Source: Pseudomonadota bacterium
GTDB lineage: Bacteria > Chloroflexota > Ktedonobacteria > Ktedonobacterales > JADMIN01
DNA length: 40,264 nucleotides
Assembly (NCBI GenBank): GCA_021324535.1
Contig: JAJPIU010000160.1
Location: forward strand, 1 to 40,264
Direction of reading: 5' to 3'
Shown: in pieces, positions 32,691-40,264 of the stretch
How positions within the stretch are numbered: position 1 is the first letter of the stretch
Layout of the letters: each line of letters opens with the position of its first letter
Translations under genes and position numbers: made by a program
Notes under the pieces: generated by a model
What the model saw: the letters and a program-made list of their open reading frames with translations, nothing else
The model's database searches: none
What the model was told of the DNA's origin: nothing

Positions 32691-32719
32691 TTGGCGCCAG
32701 CCTTGAAATATGCTATACT
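32691..32719 (+). promoter_or_regulatory. Sigma-70-type promoter of HU
   Basis: TTGGCG (32691-32696) and TATACT (32714-32719) are 17 bp apart, giving a leader of about 120 nt before the HU start. Confidence 0.65.
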
Positions 32720-32846
32720 CGCGCCTAGCGAGTTGTTGTTTTCGGGCAGAACGCAACCCACAAGGTCGCGTTCCATTGAGACTAGAAGTGGGAAGCCGGT
32801 TCTCGCTGTGAGAGGGCGGCGACATTCCACAAAAGGAGACAATCAC

Positions 32847-33203
32847 ATGCCAGTCGGACGCTCCGATTTGATCAAGCTCGTTGCAAATGAAACGCAGAAG
32901 AGCGTGAAAGAAAGCACGACCTTCGTGAACGCCACTCTGGAAGCCATTCGCAAGACACTGGAGTCCGGCGACTCCGTGCGCCTGGTGGGCTTCGGGGTGT
33001 TCTCGGTGAAGGATACCGCAGCCAGCGTGCGCGTGAACCCGCAGACCCGCGAGAAGATCAACGTTCCCGCGCGCAAGCGGGTGAAGTTTTCCGCAGGGAA
33101 AGAGCTGCTCGAGGCAGTCGGCGGCTCGACAGCCAAGGCCGCAGCGCCCGCGAAGGCTAGCGCCGCGAAGGCCGAGCCTGCCAAGACGGCCAAGAAAAAG
33201 TAA
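32847..33203 (+). CDS. hup: HU-family DNA-binding protein
   Basis: The 118-aa product is an HU-type nucleoid protein: MPVGRSDLIKLVANETQKSV, VRLVGFGVFSVKD, and VRVNPQTREKINVPARKRVKFSAGKELLEAV. It bends and compacts DNA as a dimer. The N-terminal 92 residues fit the HU core; the remaining 26 form an Ala/Lys/Pro-rich tail (AKAAAPAKASAAKAEPAKTAKKK pattern), like the basic tails of some actinobacterial HU proteins. The ATG at 32847 has AAAAGGAG about 8 nt upstream. The promoter and a strong terminator flank it, so it is monocistronic. Confidence 0.95.
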   Translation: MPVGRSDLIKLVANETQKSVKESTTFVNATLEAIRKTLESGDSVRLVGFGVFSVKDTAASVRVNPQTREKINVPARKRVKFSAGKELLEAVGGSTAKAAAPAKASAAKAEPAKTAKKK

Positions 33204-33230
33204 CCAGTTGGCTCACACTCGCTGAACATC

Positions 33231-33267
33231 AGCCCTTCTTCTCCTCAGGGGAAGAGGGCTATTTTTT
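33231..33267 (+). terminator. Intrinsic terminator of the HU gene
   Basis: AGCCCTTCTTCTCC pairs with GGGAAGAGGGCT (with small bulges), closed by TCAG, and is followed by ATTTTTT. It lies about 28 nt after the HU stop. Confidence 0.85.
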
Positions 33268-33285
33268 ACGGGTATTTGGGGGATG

Positions 33286-33996
33286 TTACGGTTTCTTCAG
33301 GAAACGCGGGAGTCCGGCAAAATCAAAGGTCAGCAGATCGCCAATACCGGCCAGCGAGACATCGGGCGCGGGCGACGCCGCTTCACCGGCGTAATGGCCT
33401 TGCGCCAAGTGAATTGTCACGAAGAGATCCGACTGGCGGCGCTTGGTCTCAGCGAGGATGCGCGCCTTATCGTCAATCATGACATAATAGCTGGCAGGCC
33501 AGCGCGCCTCTATCTCATCGAGATGATCTTCTTTGTGCTGATAGATCGCCACCTGACCATCTACAGCGGCGGCCAATCCGCTCTGCTCAATCTTTCGTGG
33601 CTGGTACACCTCTTCGCCATCGGAGACGATCACGGGCCTGCCAAGCGTATGCAGGCGTTGAAGAACCACCAGCGTCGCGGGGTAAAGCCGTGTAGCGAAA
33701 GGGTAGTCCATCACGATGCGCTCGGCGTGGGCCAGGGTGGTGTCGTCAAAGGCGTGCTCCTCGCGCAAATGAGCGAAGGTGTGGGGCAGGTCAACCACGT
33801 CGCGCTCTTTGCGCGTCGCCTCGTAGACCTCCCAGAAGCGCACAACGCCAGCATCACCCAGCAGCGCGCGCAACTGGCGATCCATATCCGCTTTGAGGGC
33901 GTCGTTATCGAGCAAGGTATTATCGCAATCGAGGATGAAGACGACAGGCTTTGATGCGATGTTTTGTGTATCAGGCTGGTTGGTGTTCGTTGGCAT
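33286..33996 (-). CDS. HAD-family hydrolase
   Basis: The 236-aa product has the four HAD motifs: D23 and D25 in ILDCDNTLLDND (nucleophile and acid), VIVSDG (motif II), KIEQSG (motif III Lys) and YVMIDDK (motif IV). The region between motifs I and II forms a helical cap. It probably hydrolyses a phosphate ester; the substrate is unknown. AGGAG precedes the ATG at 12 nt. It lies 70 nt downstream of the ridA-like gene on the same strand. Confidence 0.9.
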   Translation of the reverse strand: MPTNTNQPDTQNIASKPVVFILDCDNTLLDNDALKADMDRQLRALLGDAGVVRFWEVYEATRKERDVVDLPHTFAHLREEHAFDDTTLAHAERIVMDYPFATRLYPATLVVLQRLHTLGRPVIVSDGEEVYQPRKIEQSGLAAAVDGQVAIYQHKEDHLDEIEARWPASYYVMIDDKARILAETKRRQSDLFVTIHLAQGHYAGEAASPAPDVSLAGIGDLLTFDFAGLPRFLKKP

Positions 33997-34066
33997 GGCT
34001 ATGTATTACTCCTTTTCAATGGCGCCCCACACATCGGGCGTCACCGCGCATCCGGCTGACCTTTCC

Positions 34067-34474
34067 TCACGGCAATACCGCTATTGCCTCAACCTCAAGC
34101 AACAGCTCTTCGCGCGCCAGCCTGCTCACCTCAATGGCGGTGCTCGCGGGCGGATGCTCCGTATTCACATAGCGATCCCGCACCTGGGTCAAGACTGGCA
34201 ACTGTGTCATATCCACAAGGTACATCGTCAGCTTGACCACATGCGTGAAGTCCGCCCCAACCGAGGCCAGCGCCGTTTTGATATTCTCAAACACCTGCTC
34301 GGCCTGCGCGCGGAAATCGCCGATACCGATGATCTGGCGCGATTGATTGAAGGCGACCTGTCCAGCGAGATAGACGGTTCGCCCGCCTGTGCTGACAACC
34401 ACCTGAGTGTATCCAGGCGGGGTAAACAGATCGGGTGGATTGATGAATTGAAGGTGTGTTGGATGCTCTTCCAC
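34067..34474 (-). CDS. RidA-family protein (enamine/imine deaminase)
   Basis: The 135-aa product is a RidA/YjgF protein: VVVSTGGRTVYLAGQVAFNQ, GDFRAQAEQVFENIKTALASVGADFTHVVKLTMYLVDM, RYVNTEHPPASTAIEVSRLAREELLLEVEAIAVL. RidA hydrolyses reactive 2-aminoacrylate-type enamines or binds metabolites. The conserved catalytic Arg of RidA may be missing: the usual PxR(S/T) segment reads PPASTA, so its activity is uncertain. GTG at 34474 is chosen because AGGAGA lies 6 nt upstream; a farther ATG (34516) has none. It precedes the HAD gene. Confidence 0.9.
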   Translation of the reverse strand: MEEHPTHLQFINPPDLFTPPGYTQVVVSTGGRTVYLAGQVAFNQSRQIIGIGDFRAQAEQVFENIKTALASVGADFTHVVKLTMYLVDMTQLPVLTQVRDRYVNTEHPPASTAIEVSRLAREELLLEVEAIAVLP

Positions 34475-34670
34475 AATCGTTCTCCTGGAAAGTATGAGGG
34501 CAGTTTGAATGGCCATATATATCAGTCAGTCATACATATTCGCCCCTGTCAATAGGCGCGTGGCCTACTGCATTGCAGCGGAAGCAAATAAGCCCTGGCG
34601 ACATAGCGCCGGGAACACTGTCTATACGCTAGACGGCGCGCATCATTTCGCCATCCCTCGCGCTCTCGTG

Positions 34671-34676
34671 TATACT
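34671..34676 (+). promoter_or_regulatory. Candidate -10 element of murB
   Basis: TATACT about 42 nt before the murB start; the -35 region (TTCGCC) is poor. With transcription from near 34683 a start codon at 34682 is excluded. Confidence 0.4.
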
Positions 34677-34717
34677 GTACTTTGGGGATGTCCCACATAG
34701 TTCAGGAACAATGCATC

Positions 34718-35785
34718 ATGCCATCGCTACCCACACGCGACGCCAACCGCCCACCCGACGACACATTTGATCCGCAGGCCATGCTTGGCGAACTACACGC
34801 CACATTTGGTGAGCGCGCCATCCGCGCAAACGAACCGCTGGCCCGGCATGGCACGTTTGGTGTGGGCGGCCCAGTGGACGCCTGGATCACCGTAGCGCGT
34901 GAGGAAGACCTTGCGCGGCTGGTCACGCTGGCGGCGCGCCATCGCTGGCCGTTGATGCTCGTGGGCAATGGCACAAACGTCCTCTACGCCGACGCTGGGG
35001 GGTGCGGGATCGGCGCGCGGATGGCCGATGCGATCTGGCGGCTCGAAGAGACAGACCAGACCGACGAGGAGGGCCACCCGCTCACCCGGCTGATCGCTGG
35101 CGCGGGAGTCAGCCTGCCCAAGCTGGTGAACGATCTGGCGGAGCGAGGACTGGCCGGACTGGAATGGGGCGCTGGCGTGCCTGGAACGGTGGGCGGCGGC
35201 GTGATCAGCAACGCAGGGGCGCATGGCATGTGCATCGGCGATACGCTGGAAAGCGTGCGCGTGCTAACGGCGCCCGCCACGCCAGGCAATGAGGCGAACA
35301 TCCAGACGCTACCAGCGGGCGCGCTTGACCTCAGCTACCGGCATAGCCGCTTCCGTGCGGCGCGGCGCATCGTCTTCGATGACGAGGGACATCCTACCGC
35401 AGCTCCGCGTGCGCTCATCGAGCCGACCGAGATGATTACTGGCGCGACCTTCCTGCTGCGCAAGGGCGATCCCACCGAATTGCTCAAACGTGTGGCCACC
35501 TTCAAGCAGCACCGCAAAGAGACGCAGCCGCCACAGCCCAGCGCAGGCTCCGTCTTCAAGAATCCGCCAGGGGACTATTCGGGACGATTGATCGAGGCGG
35601 CCGGCCTGAAAGGGACGACGCTGGGCAAGGCGCAGATCTCGCCGCGACACGCCAACTTCATCGTCAACACGGGCGGAGCAACGGCGGCTGATGTCGTCGG
35701 GCTGATCGCTCTGGCCCGCCGCACGGTGCGCGAACGCTTTGGGGTGGAGCTTGAGCTGGAGGTGGAACTGCGTGGCGACTGGTGA
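34718..35785 (+). CDS. murB: UDP-N-acetylenolpyruvoylglucosamine reductase
   Basis: MurB reduces UDP-GlcNAc-enolpyruvate to UDP-MurNAc with FAD and NADPH. The 355-aa product shows RHGTFGVGGPVDAW, LMLVGNGTNVLYADAGG, LAGLEWGAGVPGTVGGGVISNAGAHG (FAD-binding), LDLSYRHSRFRA, and PQPSAGSVFKNPPGDYSGRLIEAAGLKG (S of GSVFKNP as proton donor), then ISPRHANFIVN. The ATG at 34718 has AGGAA 9 nt upstream. Its end overlaps the next gene by 14 nt. Cell-wall synthesis here fits the uppS gene elsewhere in the window. Confidence 0.96.
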   Translation: MPSLPTRDANRPPDDTFDPQAMLGELHATFGERAIRANEPLARHGTFGVGGPVDAWITVAREEDLARLVTLAARHRWPLMLVGNGTNVLYADAGGCGIGARMADAIWRLEETDQTDEEGHPLTRLIAGAGVSLPKLVNDLAERGLAGLEWGAGVPGTVGGGVISNAGAHGMCIGDTLESVRVLTAPATPGNEANIQTLPAGALDLSYRHSRFRAARRIVFDDEGHPTAAPRALIEPTEMITGATFLLRKGDPTELLKRVATFKQHRKETQPPQPSAGSVFKNPPGDYSGRLIEAAGLKGTTLGKAQISPRHANFIVNTGGATAADVVGLIALARRTVRERFGVELELEVELRGDW

Positions 35786-37367
35786 TTCCCCTTCAGCACA
35801 GACTACTGTGCGCGCGCCCGCTTCGCGCACATCCGATGAGCATACGGCCTCACGAGGGGGCGACGCAAAACGTCGGGGGGCCAGGCTCAGAGCGCAGGCC
35901 TCCATTTCTGCGAAAACGCTGTGGACGCGGCTTGTGGCCTGGCTGCGCGCAGACTTGCATGGCAAGCGATACGCGCCGTTTGGCCTGGCGCTGGCCCTGC
36001 TCACTATCCTCGCCCTCGCGCTCTACTACAGCCAGACGGCGGTTGTCGTGCGCGACCCCGACACACCTGCCTACCTTGCTGTCGCGCATCACATCGCAAG
36101 GCAGGGCAAACTCGTGGACGACACCCGCCTGCCAGGGTATCCACTGCTGCTGCTGATCGTCTTCGCGCTGGCCGGACGGGGGAATTTGCTGGCAGTGGGC
36201 GTGGCGCAGGCGGTGTTGTTTACACTGGCAACACTTGAGGTTTACGCCATCGTCTGTCTGATCGCCCGGCGCGCCTGGCTGGCGTGTGCTGTGGCGCTGC
36301 TGGTAGGCACGAACCTGCGCATCATCTCCTACGTCAAGCCGATCCTTTCCGAAGGGCTGACGCTCTTCCTGACGGTCAGCCTTGCGCTTGCCGTGGTGGT
36401 CTTCTTGCAGAGACCATCGCAGCGCGGGCTGTGGATCGTCTTCGCCTGCATGCTTGCGCTATTTATGACACGCCCGGAATGGATGTATCTGCCGGTTCCC
36501 CTGGCAGCCTACCTGCTGCTGGTGGCCTGGCGGCGTGGGTTGACGCGGCGCTTCCTTCCACATGCGCTTGGCGGCGTGGGCGCCGTCTACGCCGTGCTGG
36601 CGCTCTATATCTTCGGCAATTTTGTAGTCAATGGCTATGCGGGCGTGACGTACATCCAGAACCTCAATCTGCTGGGTAAGGTCATGGAATACCACATGCA
36701 GAACGAGGCGCCCGCGCGGTACGCGCAGATCACGCAACTGATCAATCAACATCAGGCGGCGCACGACAACGACCCCTGGCATATCGCCTACCCGCCGCTG
36801 CAACGCGATCACTTTGCGCTGGCGGGCCGCTACGCCGAATCCATCATCCTGCGCCATCTCGGCGAGTTCCTCAGCAAGTCCTGGGCGCTCGGCGTCCATA
36901 CGCTGCACACAGCCTACCCCTTCCACACGTTCACGCCAACCGGCCCGCTGGCTCCGGCGCTGCTCTGGCTCGATGGCTTCTCCGCGACGACGCTTGGCCA
37001 GATGTACTGGCTGCTCGTGCTGGCTCCCTTCTGGTGGGCGATTGTCGCGCTCGGCGTGATTGCTGCTCGTGTAACGCCTGCGCGTCGGCTGCTTCAGCAG
37101 GAGCGTCTTATGGGCTGGTCGGCCCGCCTGAACGCCATTGTCTCACCACAACGATTGATCGAGATGGCTGAACTTTTTGGCGCGCTGGCGCTGCTGGCGG
37201 TCTACGATTGGGCGCTCACCACGCTTGGCGGCTACGTCTACTTCGAGCGGCTGCATGCTCCCTTCGATCCGCTGCTGATGATTATCGTGTACGGCAGCGC
37301 AGGGCTGGCGCTTCTTGCGCTCACGCGGATAGTCGGCGTCATCTGGCGCACAAGGAGGCAGCAATGA
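35772..37367 (+). CDS. GT-C-like multi-pass membrane glycosyltransferase-type protein
   Basis: The 531-aa product has a 60-residue N-terminal tail and about ten hydrophobic segments. The first external loop contains VVRDPDTPAYLAVAHHIARQGKLVDDTRLPGYPLLLL, whose acidic motif DPDTPAY fits a GT-C glycosyltransferase (PMT/ArnT-like) that uses polyprenyl-phosphate sugars. Start: the GTG at 35772 overlaps murB and has GGAGG 8 nt upstream, so it is translationally coupled. It ends at 37367, overlapping the DUF309 gene. The acceptor is unknown. Its proximity to murB suggests envelope glycan work, but this is inference. Confidence 0.8.
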   Translation: MATGDSPSAQTTVRAPASRTSDEHTASRGGDAKRRGARLRAQASISAKTLWTRLVAWLRADLHGKRYAPFGLALALLTILALALYYSQTAVVVRDPDTPAYLAVAHHIARQGKLVDDTRLPGYPLLLLIVFALAGRGNLLAVGVAQAVLFTLATLEVYAIVCLIARRAWLACAVALLVGTNLRIISYVKPILSEGLTLFLTVSLALAVVVFLQRPSQRGLWIVFACMLALFMTRPEWMYLPVPLAAYLLLVAWRRGLTRRFLPHALGGVGAVYAVLALYIFGNFVVNGYAGVTYIQNLNLLGKVMEYHMQNEAPARYAQITQLINQHQAAHDNDPWHIAYPPLQRDHFALAGRYAESIILRHLGEFLSKSWALGVHTLHTAYPFHTFTPTGPLAPALLWLDGFSATTLGQMYWLLVLAPFWWAIVALGVIAARVTPARRLLQQERLMGWSARLNAIVSPQRLIEMAELFGALALLAVYDWALTTLGGYVYFERLHAPFDPLLMIIVYGSAGLALLALTRIVGVIWRTRRQQ

Positions 37368-37855
37368 TGGAGAAACGAGATGATCGGCAGCCAGCCGAGG
37401 CCACACGACCAGCAGGAGCGGGTCCGTGGCGTGTGGTGAACCGACGCACCCCGCCCACGCCAGAAGAGAACCCTGCCGCCCGCTGTGGCGATCCCCCGCC
37501 GGAGGGCTTGCTCGTGGGCGTCGAGCAGTTCAACCGGCGCGAGTATTTCGAGTGCCACGAGACGCTGGAGGCGGTCTGGAACGCCGAGCCAGGGCTGATC
37601 CGCGTCCTGTACAAGGGCATCTTGCAGGTGGGCGTCGGCTGCTATCACCTGCTGCGCGGAAACTATCGCGGCGCGCTGATCAAGCTGCAATCCGGCGCGG
37701 ACTACCTGGAGCCATACGCGCCGCACTGTATGGGTGTCGAGGTGGGCAGGCTGATCGCCGATGCGCGTCGCCTGCGGGCCGAGGTGGAGCGGCTTGGCCC
37801 TGAACACATCACCGAGGTGGATCGCGCATTGCTGCCGGTGATACGGGTGAGATAG
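37364..37855 (+). CDS. DUF309-family protein
   Basis: The 163-aa product has the DUF309 signature: FNRREYFECHETLEAVWNAE, then LYKGILQVGVGCYHLLRGNYRGALIKLQSGADYLEPY. The HxxxE pattern (CHETLE) suggests a metal or catalytic site, but the function of DUF309 is unknown. The N-terminal 50 residues are basic and disordered. The ATG at 37364 overlaps the preceding stop codon (ATGATG) and has AGGAGG 5 nt upstream; the second ATG (37367) has even better spacing. The gene is therefore coupled to the GT-C-like protein. Confidence 0.88.
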   Translation: MMEKRDDRQPAEATRPAGAGPWRVVNRRTPPTPEENPAARCGDPPPEGLLVGVEQFNRREYFECHETLEAVWNAEPGLIRVLYKGILQVGVGCYHLLRGNYRGALIKLQSGADYLEPYAPHCMGVEVGRLIADARRLRAEVERLGPEHITEVDRALLPVIRVR

Positions 37856-37891
37856 GCATGGCGAGATGAGCGTCCAGGGCATGGATTCCGG

Positions 37892-37909
37892 GCCGCTCTG
37901 AAGAGCGGC
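37892..37909 (+). terminator. Possible hairpin after the murB-GT-C-DUF309 operon
   Basis: GCCGCTC-TGAA-GAGCGGC is a perfect 7-bp hairpin with a stable tetraloop 36 nt after the DUF309 stop. No T-run follows, so termination is uncertain. Confidence 0.35.
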
Positions 37910-38081
37910 GGTACACAGATAGCGCCAATCACTTAGGCGCGGCTTTCACTGCCAGCCATTCCCCCCGCCTGCTCCATAGCCACCACATCCCCCATGCCGC
38001 GCGCTATAGTATACACTGACGGCTGGCGGGATACAGTCATAGCCCGATTGAGATGCAACAGAGACACAGGAGGACGGCGCG

Positions 38082-38780
38082 ATGGCTGACACAGTGGATG
38101 CGAACACACTTTCCGAGCCGAGCAATCCATCCAACCTCGCTGAGTTGGGAGAACCGGCTGAGACGCCGTATCCGCCCGCGCCGTGGCGCATGAGCGGGCA
38201 ATTCTGGGCAGGCGTCTTCACAGCCAGCCGACCGGCGCGGCTACCAGGCGGCCTCAAGCCATTGGGCAGCGCGCGCTGGCGTGTGTTGGCGCTGGTGCGC
38301 TACCGCGAGGGAACCCTCAGGTACGATGAATTGCTCTTCGGGGCGCCCGCCCGCCATGGTCTGCGCGTCGGCGTCTATGTCGAGGGCATCTGGGTGGATA
38401 GCGTGCCCTCGCTCTGGGGTGGGCGGCGCATCTGGGGGCTGTCCAAGCAATTGGCGCGCTTCACCTGGGTGGGCGATACCTGCCAGATCACTGACGCCCT
38501 GGGGCCAATCGTCACATTGAGGGTCAACCGGCGTCCATCATGGGCGCCTCCGCTGCCACTCATAACAGCGGGTATCGGGCGGCTGGGCGACCAATGGGCG
38601 TTTGTCTCTACGCCGATGTGGGCGCGTTTGGGCGCAGCTGGCATGCGCGTCGTTGAGTGGTCGCCTCGCTTTGCCGAGACGGCTGGCGGACTGGGGAAAC
38701 ATCCGTGGCTGGCGATGAAGGCAGCGCCTATGTGTGTGCGCTTCCCTCCGCCGACATTGGTGGATATGAAGCCCTCATGA
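38082..38780 (+). CDS. Acetoacetate-decarboxylase-like protein
   Basis: The 232-aa product resembles the ADC fold family (ADC/YodG-like). RIWGLSKQLARFTW (about 116-129) aligns with the active-site region, K122 taking the place of the Schiff-base lysine of acetoacetate decarboxylase; the next residue is Gln, where ADC has a second lysine that lowers the pKa. The ADC activity is therefore doubtful. GGAGG precedes the ATG. A FAD-dependent desaturase-like gene starts 15 nt after the stop, so the two form an operon. The real substrate is unknown. Confidence 0.75.
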   Translation: MADTVDANTLSEPSNPSNLAELGEPAETPYPPAPWRMSGQFWAGVFTASRPARLPGGLKPLGSARWRVLALVRYREGTLRYDELLFGAPARHGLRVGVYVEGIWVDSVPSLWGGRRIWGLSKQLARFTWVGDTCQITDALGPIVTLRVNRRPSWAPPLPLITAGIGRLGDQWAFVSTPMWARLGAAGMRVVEWSPRFAETAGGLGKHPWLAMKAAPMCVRFPPPTLVDMKPS

Positions 38781-38795
38781 TGGTTAGGAAATGAC

Positions 38796-40259
38796 ATGCC
38801 ACAGCTTCCCTCGGCGCGCGGGCGCTACGACGCAGCGGTGATCGGCGCGGGGCCAAACGGACTGGCCGCCGCGATCACCCTGGCGCAGGCCGGGCGCTCG
38901 GTGATCGTCTACGAGGCCGCCGAGACCATCGGCGGGGGAACACGCACCAAAGAGCTGACCCTCCCCGGCTTTGCGCACGATGTCTGCTCGGCGATCCATC
39001 CGCTGGGCATAGGCTCGCCATTTTTCAAGCGCCTGCCCCTGGAGAAGTATGGGCTTGAATGGATTCAGCCTGACGCCCCACTGGCGCACCCCCTGCCCGA
39101 TGGCTCCGCCGTGCTGCTCGAACGCTCCGTGGCGACCACCTCAGCGGGGCTTGATGCGCCTGACCAGCGCGCCTACGTCGCCCTGATGGAGCCGCTGGCC
39201 GACGGTTGGGATACCCTGGCCAGCGCATTCCTGGGGCCATTGCGCCCCTCGCTCATTCCACTTGGCATACGCCATCCCCTTCTGCTCACGACGTTTGGCC
39301 TGCACGCCATTCGGTCGGCGTGCGGCATGGCGCGGAGCGTCTTTCGCGGCGAACGGGCGCGGGCGATCTTCGGTGGCATGTCGGCGCACTCGATGCTCCC
39401 GCTGGAACGCTCTCCTAGCGCAGCGTTTGGGCTGGTTCTGGGGACACTGGCGCATGCGATAGGCTGGCCGTTGGCGCGCGGAGGCTCGCAAAGCTTGACC
39501 GATGCGCTGGCGGCGTATCTGCGCAGCCTCGGCGGCGAAATCGTCACGGAGACGCCCGTCACCGCGCTGGCTGACCTGCCGCCCACCCGCGCCATCCTCT
39601 GCGACGTGACGCCGCGCCAGTTGCTTTCTCTGGCCGACGACCGCCTGCCCAGCGGGTACCGCAAACGGCTGGCGCGCTATCGCTATGGGCCGGGTGTCTT
39701 CAAGCTCGATCTCGCGCTCGACGGGCCGATCCCCTGGCGTGCTGCTGACTGCCTGCGGGCAGGAACCGTACATGTGGGCGGAACGCTCGACGAGATCGCC
39801 GCCGCCGAGCGCGCCGTCTGGCAGGGCAAAGCGCCGGAGCGCCCGTTCGTGCTATTGGCGCAGCAAAGCCTCTTCGATCCATCCCGTGCGCCAGCGGGCA
39901 AGCAGACCGTCTGGGCATATTGCCACGTTCCCAACGGCTACACAGGCGATATGACAGAGGCCATCGAGGCGCAGATCGAGCGGTTTGCGCCGGGGTTTCG
40001 CCAACGCATTCTCGCGCGCCATGCGATGTCGGCCGCAGACATGGAACGCTACGACGCCAACTACATCGGCGGCGACATCAACGGCGGCGTGCAAGACTTG
40101 ATGCAGTTGTTCACCCGCCCCACGATACAGCTCAATCCCTATGTCATGCCCGCGCCGGGGCTGTACCTCTGCTCATCGTCCACGCCACCAGGGGGAGGCG
40201 TACATGGCATGTGTGGCTACTTCGCGGCCCAGGCGGCGCTGCGTGGCGCGCTGACCTAA
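38796..40259 (+). CDS. FAD-dependent oxidoreductase, phytoene-desaturase-like (CrtI family)
   Basis: The 487-aa product has an N-terminal FAD/NAD Rossmann motif (AAVIGAGPNGLAAAITLAQAG, residues 13-33), then YEAAETIGGGTRTKEL, typical of CrtI-type amine oxidase-like flavoproteins. GGSQSLTDALAAYLRSLGGEI is the usual second FAD segment, and the C-terminus PPGGGVHGMCGYFAAQAAL is the family FAD-closing motif. Related enzymes dehydrogenate carotenoids or polyprenyl compounds. AGGAA precedes the ATG. It lies 15 nt after the ADC-like gene and ends at the window edge. No other carotenoid genes are seen, so the substrate is open. Confidence 0.9.
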   Translation: MPQLPSARGRYDAAVIGAGPNGLAAAITLAQAGRSVIVYEAAETIGGGTRTKELTLPGFAHDVCSAIHPLGIGSPFFKRLPLEKYGLEWIQPDAPLAHPLPDGSAVLLERSVATTSAGLDAPDQRAYVALMEPLADGWDTLASAFLGPLRPSLIPLGIRHPLLLTTFGLHAIRSACGMARSVFRGERARAIFGGMSAHSMLPLERSPSAAFGLVLGTLAHAIGWPLARGGSQSLTDALAAYLRSLGGEIVTETPVTALADLPPTRAILCDVTPRQLLSLADDRLPSGYRKRLARYRYGPGVFKLDLALDGPIPWRAADCLRAGTVHVGGTLDEIAAAERAVWQGKAPERPFVLLAQQSLFDPSRAPAGKQTVWAYCHVPNGYTGDMTEAIEAQIERFAPGFRQRILARHAMSAADMERYDANYIGGDINGGVQDLMQLFTRPTIQLNPYVMPAPGLYLCSSSTPPGGGVHGMCGYFAAQAALRGALT

Positions 40260-40264
40260 CCCCC

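Larger units (their letters stand above)
32408..32846. other. 439-nt gap before the HU gene
   Basis: No gene is visible. It holds three inverted repeats (32425-32503), a weak hairpin TTGCGT/ACGCAA at 32549-32568 followed by T-rich sequence, the HU promoter (32691-32719) and a leader of about 120 nt for HU. The middle part (32570-32690) shows nothing obvious. Confidence 0.6.

Noticed and set aside
33283-34555. Plus-strand frames opposite the HAD and RidA genes
   Set aside because: The minus-strand products carry intact HAD motifs and RidA signatures, so the plus frames are antisense shadows.

Overview
The window is GC-rich bacterial chromosome. It carries housekeeping genes (mnmA; the rpsB-tsf-pyrH-frr-uppS-cdsA translation and envelope block; coaX; an HU gene; murB) mixed with large uncharacterised membrane and low-complexity proteins. 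The mix of a TIR/FGE fusion, zinc-ribbon multi-pass proteins, PKD-repeat proteins, GT-C-like membrane proteins and GTG starts suggests a Chloroflexota bacterium, most likely Ktedonobacteria-like. That placement is inference from gene content; no phylogenetic test was possible.

Left part (1-11255). A possible transposase tail reaches the left edge. Next come a minus-strand TIR-FGE fusion gene and tRNA-Thr(UGU), whose promoter is divergent from that of mnmA. A YciH/SUI1 gene follows mnmA. The next two genes look like a unit: a 944-aa zinc-ribbon multi-pass membrane protein and a membrane-anchored triple-PKD protein, closed by a good intrinsic terminator. After that lie a sulfite-oxidase-fold molybdoenzyme, a lipoprotein solute-binding protein and a UgpC/MsmX-type ABC ATPase, with no permease genes nearby.

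Centre (11256-27700). rpsB has a leader of about 260 nt and is followed by tsf, pyrH, frr, uppS and cdsA, all on the plus strand. A well-formed promoter and three successive hairpins then precede a C-terminal zinc-ribbon protein of unknown role. An MFS-like protein, a GT-C-like membrane protein, a lipoprotein of possible beta-propeller type and a small winged-helix-like protein follow. A universal stress protein gene (minus) and coaX (plus) diverge from a 592-nt gap holding palindromes and hairpins. A MarR regulator and a 58-aa single-span membrane protein lie on the minus strand.

Right part (27700-40264). A NarL-type response regulator overlaps its membrane histidine kinase by 4 nt. An MBL-fold hydrolase follows, then a gap with three consecutive inverted repeats, then an HU gene with a clear terminator. 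HAD phosphatase and RidA genes lie on the minus strand. murB, a GT-C-like protein and a DUF309 protein overlap end to end. An acetoacetate-decarboxylase-like gene and a phytoene-desaturase-like FAD oxidoreductase close the window.

Regulatory sequence is unusually readable. Most promoters have a TTGACA-like -35, a 17-19 bp spacer and frequently the -10 hexamer TATACT. I see no CRISPR array, prophage, rRNA operon or complete insertion sequence. The best candidates for something undescribed are the zinc-ribbon/PKD gene pair, the structured leaders before the stress-protein and 342-aa zinc-ribbon genes, the palindrome cluster before HU, and the ADC-like/desaturase-like pair.
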